Assembly (NCBI GenBank): GCA_009859145.1 | Contig: VRVR01000022.1 | Coordinates: 124,001 to 188,000 of the forward strand | Length of the DNA: 64,000 nt | Source of the DNA: Andalucia godoyi | Taxonomy: Eukaryota; Discoba; Jakobea; Jakobida; Andaluciidae | Direction of reading: 5' to 3' | In this document: piece by piece, positions 47,233-55,327 of the stretch | How positions within the stretch are numbered: the stretch's first letter is position 1 | Layout of the letters: each line of letters starts with the position of its first letter | The notes under the pieces: generated by a model | Databases searched by the model: none | Seen by the model: the letters and a program-made list of their open reading frames with translations, nothing else | Told to the model about the DNA's origin: nothing | Made by a program: the position numbers and the translations under genes

Positions 47233-48270
47233 TCACGACGCGAACGGCAAGATTTGTTCTTGAATGGACACACAACGCGGATCGCATTCCGAAAGGTACT
47301 TTTGGCTTTGCACCAGCGCAAGTTCCTTTCTTCCGAGCTCCGCAGTAACCTTCATTGTCAGATGCATGCCGGCGAGTGCTCTTTTCAGCACGACTGCTAC
47401 AGGGATGACTTCCCAGAGCGAACCTTGCGAACGGGTTGGGTTCCTGATTTCCTTGAGCAGCTGCGCGAGAAGGAGCGACGCAAACAGGTCTCCACAACCA
47501 GAAAAGGAGCCTTCGATTCGATCGAACTGCAGGAATATCCGCTGCTTGGAGCACGAATTCGAAGCCAGCAACACCATTTTCTTCGCACTTGTCTCTTCAA
47601 AAAGCCCAGGATCAACAGCGCAATCAAGGGAGGTGATGACCACAAGCTCGGGGCCCAGTTGATGGAGACTATTGCAGGCATCGAGTGCTGATTTCGTGTT
47701 TGTGATCTTGAATCCTGACAAGGTCTCCGCTTCGAAGTGGTTTGGAGTTACTACGTTTGCACAAGGAAGAATGAGGCTCTTGTACTGATCGACAAGCTGC
47801 GGAGGGACATACAGCTTTCCGTCATCGCCAAGCACCGGATCACAGAGATATAGTAATTGCGGGCTGTTCTGCGAGCTCCTCAGCTCGGAAATGACGTCCA
47901 CCACCGATTGCAGAAAGGCCTCAGAGCCGATAAACCCAGTCAACAATCCACTGTACAAGCTGAGAAAACGGTTGCTTCGAAGTCCATCAATGATCGTCCG
48001 CAGACCAGCTCCGTCCATGACCGTCCCCGTGCACACAGGATATCCCTTGTGGTTGCTGAAATGAACAGTGTTGACAGGATCGACTTCGATCCCGTTCAGC
48101 TGAAGCGGCAGCGTCGCCGCTTTGTTTCCTACATATCCATGCACAACATGCGATTGAATCGACAGCACCCGAACACTCATTCCGTGCTTCCCTCCCTCTC
48201 CTCCTTCTTCCTCTCCCTTTCCCTCTCTCTCTCCCACCGTCACGTGGCTGCTGTCCATAGTCGTGAACAT
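47233..48270 (-). CDS. PDXK: Pyridoxal kinase
   Basis: 345 aa. SIQSHVVHGYVGNKAA, LNGIEVDPVNTVHFSNH, GLLTGFIG, CDPVLGDDGKLYVP, NVVTPNHFEAETLSG and GSFSGCGDLFASLLLAQL all fit pyridoxal kinase; the GxGD catalytic Asp is present in SGCGD. It phosphorylates pyridoxal, pyridoxine and pyridoxamine with ATP in the cytoplasm, the vitamin B6 salvage step. The first ~30 residues are a low-complexity E/G-rich stretch; a start at MSVRVLS is equally plausible. It converges with the DHHC gene, 147 bp between stops. Confidence 0.93.
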   Translation of the reverse strand: MFTTMDSSHVTVGEREGKGEEEGGEGGKHGMSVRVLSIQSHVVHGYVGNKAATLPLQLNGIEVDPVNTVHFSNHKGYPVCTGTVMDGAGLRTIIDGLRSNRFLSLYSGLLTGFIGSEAFLQSVVDVISELRSSQNSPQLLYLCDPVLGDDGKLYVPPQLVDQYKSLILPCANVVTPNHFEAETLSGFKITNTKSALDACNSLHQLGPELVVITSLDCAVDPGLFEETSAKKMVLLASNSCSKQRIFLQFDRIEGSFSGCGDLFASLLLAQLLKEIRNPTRSQGSLWEVIPVAVVLKRALAGMHLTMKVTAELGRKELALVQSQKYLSECDPRCVSIQEQILPFAS

Positions 48271-48523
48271 GCAAAATAGGAAATGACGTGACTCAGACGG
48301 ACTGACAGGTCGATGACAGACTGAGAAATCGACGCACGTAAAAAACGAGGACTGCTGGCGTCAATTGACGCTTGGAGGCCTTCGACCTGATGGATGCCTG
48401 TGGACGTACGAGAACCAGTACAGTACTGTACGTACTACAAACAAAAAAGTCAAAAGGAGGAGAGGTGCGACGTCCGGCATCTCTGGACTTCCTGACGTGT
48501 ATGCTCACCGAGTCGCACAGTGC

Positions 48524-49255
48524 ATGAAGCTGGATTTTGTGTTGTTGGTTGCTGTGTTGGTTGTAGTTGTGGTGTCTGTGATGCCAGGCGTTCGATCTCA
48601 GAGCCGAGCTCGCTCACTCTGCTTGTTTGAGCTGCTGGCGCCGGATGTCCAAGCTCGGTTTCGAGACATGATGGAGGATTCTGAATGGGGGGTGTTTTCC
48701 GTGGATGCGCAAGGGAGTGCTCGTGTGCTAGCAGATCACGATGCCGATGGGGCTCATGCGGGATTGCTGGTTCCTGTGGACCAGGATATGCGGTTATACA
48801 GGGTTGTTCGACGAAATCTCCTAAAGTGGGGTTTGCCCGAGGACCTGATGGATAATGTAGCGTTTGGAGACATGTTCATTCTGGACGATTATCGCGGAGC
48901 AGGAATCTTCTTTGCTGCGGACGACGGTTCAGAACGGTCTCCTCCGTTGTTTGTGAGGACTCAGATGGAGTATGGATACATGATTCCGGTCGAGTTGTGG
49001 CCGCTTGTGCTGTCGCACGGCCCTGTGTACTTTGCTCCATGGACGCAGACTGGGAACTTGCAGTTTGCTGAAATTCCAAAGCCAGAGAATGCAGAACAAC
49101 GAGCAGAGTTGGAAGAACGGTATCCACCCGATGACGAATTGTACGATCCGGATGTGCCAGAAGACAGTGCACAGTATGGCGTGTCTTGGGAAGGCAGCAC
49201 ATTTGATGATGAAACACCAGCAGAGTTACGACTTCTTCGTGGAAAACTCTATTAG
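48524..49255 (+). CDS. Secreted or ER-targeted protein of unknown function
   Basis: 243 aa from the ATG at 48524. MKLDFVLLVAVLVVVVVSVMPGVRS is a clear signal peptide. The rest is a mixed alpha/beta, acidic protein with blocks LCLFELLAPDVQARFRDMM, GAHAGLLVPVDQD, YGYMIPVELWPLVLSHGPVYF and an acidic tail (PPDDELYDPDVPEDS). I recognise no domain. It has no second hydrophobic segment, so it is probably soluble in the secretory pathway. Confidence 0.7.
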   Translation: MKLDFVLLVAVLVVVVVSVMPGVRSQSRARSLCLFELLAPDVQARFRDMMEDSEWGVFSVDAQGSARVLADHDADGAHAGLLVPVDQDMRLYRVVRRNLLKWGLPEDLMDNVAFGDMFILDDYRGAGIFFAADDGSERSPPLFVRTQMEYGYMIPVELWPLVLSHGPVYFAPWTQTGNLQFAEIPKPENAEQRAELEERYPPDDELYDPDVPEDSAQYGVSWEGSTFDDETPAELRLLRGKLY

Positions 49256-49597
49256 ACGAGAGAGCACCTACTTACTGGAAACGTCTTTTTCACCTGAACG
49301 AGAACTACAAAGAAAACCAATACGGCGGGAGGAGAGCACTGCTCCTTCTTCTTAAAAGCATTCGCATTCGCATGCTCCTGCTGCATCTCGGTCGCTGGCC
49401 AACTGGAGCTTGAACTGACTGCTTGCTCGGTGTTTTGAAGTCTTTTCCAACGATGGAAAAGAGGCGCGATTGGGGCTGCAATCTCACATTTTTTTGGTAC
49501 TGTATTTTTATCCATAAAAAGGGAAGGATTCAAATCGGAGAGCTCGCTGCGCTGACTGCAGTGCAGCATCGTTTCTCACAAGATCAGGTGCTGTTTA
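49256..49597. other. Convergent 3' region, secreted protein and PAF1
   Basis: About 340 bp between stops; no gene or RNA structure noticed. Confidence 0.4.
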
Positions 49598-50914
49598 TTA
49601 CAGAATGGGGTTATTGTACTGTGAAAGCATCCTCGCGCGCTTGGATTCCCGGAAATCCTTCTCGTCCTGAACCGTCGGTGTGATTGTCACCACGGGTCGT
49701 TTGCGATCTCTGAGTTCCTGTCCAGAGGCACACGACGCATTCATAACCTTCCGCAACGGAGCGAACTTGACGAATTGCTCTCCCTTTTCATTCGCGATTC
49801 TAAACAAGTATGAGCTTCCGTCGTTGGTGCTGAGGTTTTCCAACACGATTTCTCTTACAAACGAGTAAGGAGGCTGGGAGCCTTCTTCCAATGCGTTTGT
49901 CATCGTCTCTGCATTTTCTGGCATAGCATAAGCAAACCGCACAGTCTGTGGATCCGTCCGCACCAACAAGGCGCGCGTTGCGTCTTCCGTTTCGTTTGAG
50001 CTTCCATTCGGATTTGTCGAGAACTTAAGCTGCACCAGCGACTGTCCGAACATTTCCACATCCGGAATCACAGGCAGGATGCGCTTAATCTTCACGCTTG
50101 GATTCTTCGGATGCTTCGGCACAAAGATTCCCTTGTCGATTCTCTTCGCCATCTCGAATGTTTCTTCAATGCGGGCAAGTTTCGCCTCTTCCGACTCGTC
50201 CGAAGGATCGAATTCAGCCGCGAGTGAAACGTACGGGGCCTCCGCCTTCTTTTCCATCGATGCGTTCTTCTGCATCATCACTGCGCGTTTTCGAGCATGT
50301 TCCATTTGTTGTTGCTCTTGCAAAATGCGTGATGAAAGCGAGCCGTATCCCAGTCTCTCCTGCACAATCTTTGAGATTTCCGAAGTCATGTTTGCACTAA
50401 CTGGTTTCGGATCAAAGATGAACTTATCCACATCGGAAAGCAGCCCAGAAGACGAAGAGGAAGCTGCCGCTGCAAAATTCGACGCAGAGGCAGAAGCAGA
50501 AGCAGAAGCAGAAGCAGAGGAGGAGGCGGCAGAGGAAGAGGACGAAGATGCGGAAGAAGGCAAAGACGATTTTCCAGCTGCTGAGTTTGTAAGAATGGAC
50601 ATTAGCGCAGGATTGGCAGCTGCAGATCGAAAACGGAGTTTGAGAGATTCCGTGTCGACGAGATCAATTGGCATTCCAAGTTGGACCGAAGCTGGGTATG
50701 CAGGCTTTGCCATTTTTTCCAACAGATTCGGTTTGTACGCCGAGAATGGCTCGGATGGAATGTCGATGCGCAAAGGAACTGGGTCACACGGAACCACCGG
50801 AAGCAGCGAGGCAAAGTGGATCGGACACAAAAAGTCACTCTTCGAATGCAAACGAAGGTTCTGAGGACGCGGCCCAAGCTTCTCGCCACCGCTGCTCTTA
50901 GCTGTCGACGACAT
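49598..50914 (-). CDS. PAF1: PAF1, RNA polymerase II-associated factor 1
   Basis: 438 aa from the ATG at 50914 (MSSTAKSS); the frame upstream is a low-complexity V/L run. KSDFLCPIHFASLLPVVPCDP, FSAYKPNLLEKM, LGMPIDLVD are the PAF1 N-terminal block; FDPSDESEEAKLARIEETFEMAKR and VPDVEMFGQSLVQLKF match the central conserved parts. PAF1 is a core subunit of the PAF1 elongation complex in the nucleus, needed for H2B ubiquitination and transcription elongation. Residues ~110-150 are an Ala/Ser low-complexity insertion. Confidence 0.92.
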   Translation of the reverse strand: MSSTAKSSGGEKLGPRPQNLRLHSKSDFLCPIHFASLLPVVPCDPVPLRIDIPSEPFSAYKPNLLEKMAKPAYPASVQLGMPIDLVDTESLKLRFRSAAANPALMSILTNSAAGKSSLPSSASSSSSSAASSSASASASASASASNFAAAASSSSSGLLSDVDKFIFDPKPVSANMTSEISKIVQERLGYGSLSSRILQEQQQMEHARKRAVMMQKNASMEKKAEAPYVSLAAEFDPSDESEEAKLARIEETFEMAKRIDKGIFVPKHPKNPSVKIKRILPVIPDVEMFGQSLVQLKFSTNPNGSSNETEDATRALLVRTDPQTVRFAYAMPENAETMTNALEEGSQPPYSFVREIVLENLSTNDGSSYLFRIANEKGEQFVKFAPLRKVMNASCASGQELRDRKRPVVTITPTVQDEKDFRESKRARMLSQYNNPIL

Positions 50915-51161
50915 GCAGGCAACCAAAACAACCAAAACAACAGAAACAACAGAAACAGCAAATAGAACAGACCAGTAGACAGCGAGTACCAAACCACCAA
51001 TACGAAACAGAATGGAATTAGATAGACGACAAACAGGAAATAAGGAAAAACTATTAAATTTTCTTTATGCACAACTTGCGCACCGAAAACAATTGTGTTT
51101 TTTGATTTACGACTGCGACTGCAAGGGAGCGGGAGTGTCTGGTAATTTGAGAATCATTGCA
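50915..51161. other. Upstream region of PAF1
   Basis: AAC-rich repeats (CAAAACAACCAAAACAAC) near 50925-50960 account for the spurious V/L extension of the frame. No gene seen. Confidence 0.4.
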
Positions 51162-51677
51162 GCGCCTACATTGTACACAAACCACGGATTATCATCGCTG
51201 ATCACCCATAATCAATGTTGCAACCCAACACCTTGTTTCCATACAACTTGCGATGGATTTCCCCGCAACGGCCGCACGTTTTAGACGTGCACTCCTCCGT
51301 CACAAGTCGCAATCGACACCTGCCGCTGTTGGAATTGATAATGACCCCGTGTCAACATCTGCCACGTCGTTGTCGCCTTGGCGATCTTTCCTGGCGGCGG
51401 CCCAGCGTCGGTGGAGATTGTCATAAGTCTTGCGCAACGCTGCGGGCGTGACCTGCATGGACATTAAAAACGAAAATAAGAAATGAGCGTCGGTGTGCGA
51501 GAATGCAATGTGGCGGCGTACTTATATAGGGACTTCATGATCAAAACGGGGCGAAACGAATCGGGCAATGTGTGACGGAGTTGCCAAGATAACAGACGCA
51601 TGCGCATGGGCGCGTGGCAGTGTTTTTGCTTACGTGCGCTTCAGATTGCTTCATCATATCGCAGCAAGTGGCAGCGG
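51162..51677 (+). mobile_element. Mobile-element family B, copy 2 (516 bp)
   Basis: Starts GCGCCTACATTGTACAC, contains the GGATTATCATCGCTGATCACCC hairpin block, and ends GTGGCAGCGGC. The middle (about 51240-51510) is absent from B1 and holds, on the minus strand, a frame of 52 codons starting MQVTPAALRKTYDNLHRRWAAARK and then stopping; the plus strand also has a short frame. The last ~180 bp match B1 with a ~35-bp insertion (GATAACAGACGCATGCGCAT). Confidence 0.85.
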
Positions 51678-51753
51678 CTGACAACACAGCGCCGAGCAGC
51701 GGGTCCAAGAGACTGACGAAGAACGATAAACATAGAGTATACTGTACATGTGA

Positions 51754-52659
51754 TTATACTTTGAGCATTCGTTCTACGTTTCGAAGGATGGAGGCCGCGG
51801 TCCAAGCTCTGGAACTGGGAGGAACTGCAGGACACTGATTTTGAGCAATGCGCATGTACTTGTCCGAAACTGCAAAGTTGCCGCCAATGACCAGAACATT
51901 GTCGGCCATTGGCTTTCGAAGATCCTGTGTCAGCCTCGAAATGGACGTCCTGACTGCTCCGTCCACTGCCAACTCGATCCATTTCCTCTGCTTTTCATCC
52001 TCGGTTGCCATTTTCGTACTGGACGTTGCGGCATTATCCACCACATCCTGCGGGTTTGCATAGATATAATCGTCCAGATCGTCCAGTCGCATCTCGACGA
52101 CCGCGTCTTCGGAGATGCAACCCAGTTCTGCAACTGGGATGACTCGAATAATGCCACTGTGGGCAAAGTCGACTACCATGGAGCATTTCTTCCCGAGAAG
52201 GAGTGGCGCAACGAGTTCGGAAGTGACAATCGAGACCGACGAAGCCGAAAGCGGCGGTGATTCAAGACATTCTTTGCATATCTGCACAGTATACGGATGG
52301 ACAGTGTACGAAAACGAAAGCGTAATGTGTGAAAACGGAGGATTCACAAGCAAGTACTCCAAGATCAACGTCTTGAAATACCCACGAATACACTGCTGAT
52401 CCGCCGGACAAAGCAGCGCAAACTTCGTATTGCTGCTGCTGCTGCTCGCCCTCCCTTCTCCTACTGGTGCGGATGCAGATGCGGGTGTCGGGTCTGAATG
52501 CACGGCATGAAGAGATGGAAGCGGACGAGTAAGTATGGAAGCGACAAAGGCTGGTGATTGGATTGTGTGTCGAGGAAACGGATCACCTACAAAGCCAATG
52601 CGCGTGAAACACCTCCCGCATTCAATGATGATCGCTTGGGAACTCGAGCCGGAACTCAT
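51754..52659 (-). CDS. ACTR10: Actin-related protein 10/11 (dynactin ACTR10)
   Basis: 301 aa from the ATG at 52659. IIIECGRCFTRIGFVGDPFPRHTI at the N-terminus is the actin-fold phosphate-loop strand pair; LLVNPPFSHITLSFSYTVHPY, VTSELVAPLLLGKKCSMVVDFAHSG and DLRKPMADNVLVIGGNFAV follow in actin order. It is shorter and more divergent than conventional actins, as Arp10/Arp11 is; that subunit sits at the pointed end of the dynactin filament and acts in dynein transport. The upstream open frame (to 52860) is leader. A Pro/Ala-rich loop (residues ~55-75) is specific. Confidence 0.7.
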   Translation of the reverse strand: MSSGSSSQAIIIECGRCFTRIGFVGDPFPRHTIQSPAFVASILTRPLPSLHAVHSDPTPASASAPVGEGRASSSSSNTKFALLCPADQQCIRGYFKTLILEYLLVNPPFSHITLSFSYTVHPYTVQICKECLESPPLSASSVSIVTSELVAPLLLGKKCSMVVDFAHSGIIRVIPVAELGCISEDAVVEMRLDDLDDYIYANPQDVVDNAATSSTKMATEDEKQRKWIELAVDGAVRTSISRLTQDLRKPMADNVLVIGGNFAVSDKYMRIAQNQCPAVPPSSRAWTAASILRNVERMLKV

Positions 52660-53142
52660 CCAAATCCAGGCACCGTCCAGAATCCAAGAAGGAAAAGAAG
52701 AAAACACCAAAGCAACCCAACAATCAAAACAGACCAAAAGAAGCAGAACTGTCTGGAATTGAAAACAGACTCGGTCGAAATGACGAGCACTTACAGTAGC
52801 TGAAAACGTGCAATGCAGCGATTTCTGTAGCATCAAAGGCTCAAGGCATCCGAGAGACACGCTTGGAAACTGGTTGCGGACCTTCGGATGTCACCGTGGT
52901 TGGCTGGTTTGTGAGTGTGTGAGTGTGTGTGACGTTGTGCTGCTATCATTGTCATTTACTGAATTCTTATCTCCGGAGCAGTAGCAGTAGCAGTAGCAGT
53001 AGCAATAGCAGTAGGAAAGACGACGACGACGAAGAAGGAGTGGTGGTGGTGGTAGTAAGTGTTAAGAATAGGTGGGCTGGTTTTTTTATTTTTTATTTTA
53101 TTTAAATTTTAAATTTAAATTTTAAATTGGATTCTGCCGCCG
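52660..53142. promoter_or_regulatory. Divergent region between ACTR10 and PH-ankyrin 1
   Basis: Contains AGCAGT repeats (about 52979-53010) and an AT-rich self-complementary TTTAAATTT repeat at 53098-53128 just before the PH-ankyrin start. No gene seen. Confidence 0.45.
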
Positions 53143-54246
53143 ATGACCAGTCTCCCGTTTACGCCTGAAACGGAGGTGGTGTATGAGTTTTTTCTTGCGA
53201 TTCGTGAGATTTGCGAAGCCAAGTTCCGGGATGTCCCCGAGGTGTTTTACAATCCGCGGACCTTCATCGAGAGGTCTGGGTGGGGCCGCAAGTTTGGGTA
53301 TTCTCAAGATGCAAGTGCGTTGAAACGGCGCTACTTCTCCCTGGTTGAGAAGGAGGTGTTGTACTTTGCGTCGGACTCTCATGCAGGAAAGACGAAAAAG
53401 GCAAAGGGGACGATCAAGCTCGATTCGTTTACAACGTGCTTCCGGGTCAATATGGGAGAGCCTTTGCAGCTTGACGCGCTGGCCAAGCGAAAAGGGAGCG
53501 CAGAAGGACCAAATGGTCTTCGAATACGCGTGCCATCCGAATGCAGATCATACTACATATTTTTCGACCAGCCGGAAGATCGAGACTTTTTCCACGACGG
53601 AATCTGCTTCAACATTGAAAAGATCCGAACAGCAGACGAAACGTTTATTGAATGTGCGCTGAAGCATTTGGCAAATGCATCTGAATTTATCAAGCTGGAA
53701 AAGGACGCAGCGGGACTGGTGACGCGGATGAAGTGTGCACTGAGGCTTCGCATGCTTCCGTTCAAACCAGCCGAAGAAGACAACGGGCCGCAGGCTTGTG
53801 CCTTCCGTGCGATCCGACTTGGGAAATACGACATTTTCCAGGCCGAGTTTGTGTCGCACGCAAATCAAGACCTGGATCCATCCGAGTACATTCTCGGCGG
53901 AACGACGTACCTTTTAGAGCTCATATCGTTCAATTTGCGCTCGGAAACTGCGCTCAGTTGGTTTCTGGACTCGTACGATGTCAATGTCAACCAGCCCCAT
54001 CACGTGACGAAGGACACAGCGTTGCTTAGAGCAGTCCAGATCGGGCACGTGGAGCTCGTGAAGATTCTCTTGTCGTACGGTGCTGACGTCAATCTTGCAA
54101 ACAAGTTTGGCGAGTCACCCATGTCCGAGGCATATGTCCCCGAAATTCAGGCACTCCTCAGAACACCACCAGCAAGCCCTCCAAAAAGAACTGGCGCAAA
54201 GATTAACCACCACAAGATGATGTTTAGAGGCTCCATGCGTGTTTGA
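53143..54246 (+). CDS. PH-ankyrin protein 1 (short paralogue)
   Basis: 367 aa. A PH-like domain at about residues 45-165 (KFGYSQDASALKRRYFSLVEKEVLYFAS, KGTIKL, GLRIRVPSECRSYYIFFD) is followed by a helical region and two to three ankyrin repeats at about 255-345 (DTALLRAVQIGHVELVKILLSYGADVNLANKFGES). PH domains bind phosphoinositides; ankyrins bind proteins. It is a tandem paralogue of the next gene, but ends soon after the ankyrins and lacks its 650-residue C-terminal region. Function unknown. Confidence 0.82.
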   Translation: MTSLPFTPETEVVYEFFLAIREICEAKFRDVPEVFYNPRTFIERSGWGRKFGYSQDASALKRRYFSLVEKEVLYFASDSHAGKTKKAKGTIKLDSFTTCFRVNMGEPLQLDALAKRKGSAEGPNGLRIRVPSECRSYYIFFDQPEDRDFFHDGICFNIEKIRTADETFIECALKHLANASEFIKLEKDAAGLVTRMKCALRLRMLPFKPAEEDNGPQACAFRAIRLGKYDIFQAEFVSHANQDLDPSEYILGGTTYLLELISFNLRSETALSWFLDSYDVNVNQPHHVTKDTALLRAVQIGHVELVKILLSYGADVNLANKFGESPMSEAYVPEIQALLRTPPASPPKRTGAKINHHKMMFRGSMRV

Positions 54247-54503
54247 ACATTTGAAGATGTTTGGGAACGGAGTGCACTGGAGGAAGGGACCAGGGGATGC
54301 TGGATCTGAACGACTCTGCCCAGTGATCGATCATCGATTAAACGACATTTTAAAGAAATACTAAGATAGAATACATTGAGGAGGTTGTTACAAGTTGTTT
54401 GCGTTTGCTGCCGTTTGTTTCTTATTTTGCCGAGTTCAGCTCGGTCAAACCGGGCCTCGCGTCCCCCGAAAAGTCCTTTGTCCAGGACTCCAGGCAACGG
54501 GCA
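54247..54503. other. 3' flank of PH-ankyrin 1
   Basis: 257 bp before the A4 element; nothing recognised. Confidence 0.4.
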
Positions 54504-54894
54504 ACGCCTACATTATACACTGAACATGCATATCTACGGATGGTCGTGCATATTCAATCTTGCATCCCGTTGCCGGGAAGGGGATAGGGCCCCAACACGC
54601 CTCACGGCGCTCTTCAGATAGATGTTCCGCGCTCCGTTCCCAATCTCGATCAATCGGTGAGCCACTTTCTCAGCGTGACACGTTGTTCCTGAGAAGGGTG
54701 CATTTTTTGATTCTGACGGCACTAGCAGTAGGTGTAGTGACACGTGGTCTCTTAGTAGGTCTGCGGGACCTAGGAGGCCCTGTATCACGAATTCTTGTGA
54801 AGCAAACGAGCTGGTGTCGGCGACTGCTAACCGTGTCTGTTTATGGATACTTCCGTATATGCATGACAATGACGTATTATTATTAACCAGCGGT
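54504..54894 (+). mobile_element. Mobile-element family A, copy 4 (391 bp)
   Basis: Runs from ACGCCTACATTATACACTG to ATTAACCAGCGGT. It has the TCCCGTTGCCGGGA stem-loop and both conserved ends but lacks the part that encodes the N-terminal proline-rich segment in A2 and A3. The minus-strand frame 54869-54534 includes GNGARNIYLKSAVRRVG and ends SPSRQRDARLNMHDHP. It lies exactly between the two PH-ankyrin paralogues. Confidence 0.87.
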
Positions 54895-55327
54895 CCTCTC
54901 TCCCCTGCTTTTTGCTCGCTTCACAATAATTTTTTTCTTCTGACATTTGACGTATGTTTTTTAGGGCGCACCGGGTAAAAATCGTAAGAGCAGTTTATTG
55001 GGAAGGTGCCACGGCACAGTCCTGTCGGTTCTCATCACGTATCTGATTTTGGGGTTTGTCGCTGACGAAAATAAAGAGAGGAAAACCTGCCGAAGTCCGA
55101 ACCCGAAGTCATTCATTTGATTTTATAAATTTTTTTGGATTTGAATGTACAGTACCATTCCGAGGCTTTCATTTTCCAGCTTACTTTTCAGTCTCCGTGT
55201 TTTTTTGCACCATTGTTTTTTATCATTAAGTTGTGAAGACGCTCCCGCGCGCGTGTTTGTGGAATCCCTCGAGGTGGTCTAGGAATCTTTTGTTTGAGAG
55301 GGATTTCGCAGCAGGCAAGGAGGAGGG
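54895..55327. promoter_or_regulatory. Upstream region of PH-ankyrin 2
   Basis: About 430 bp with T-runs and no coding frames. I looked for snRNA-like elements and recognised none. Confidence 0.4.
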
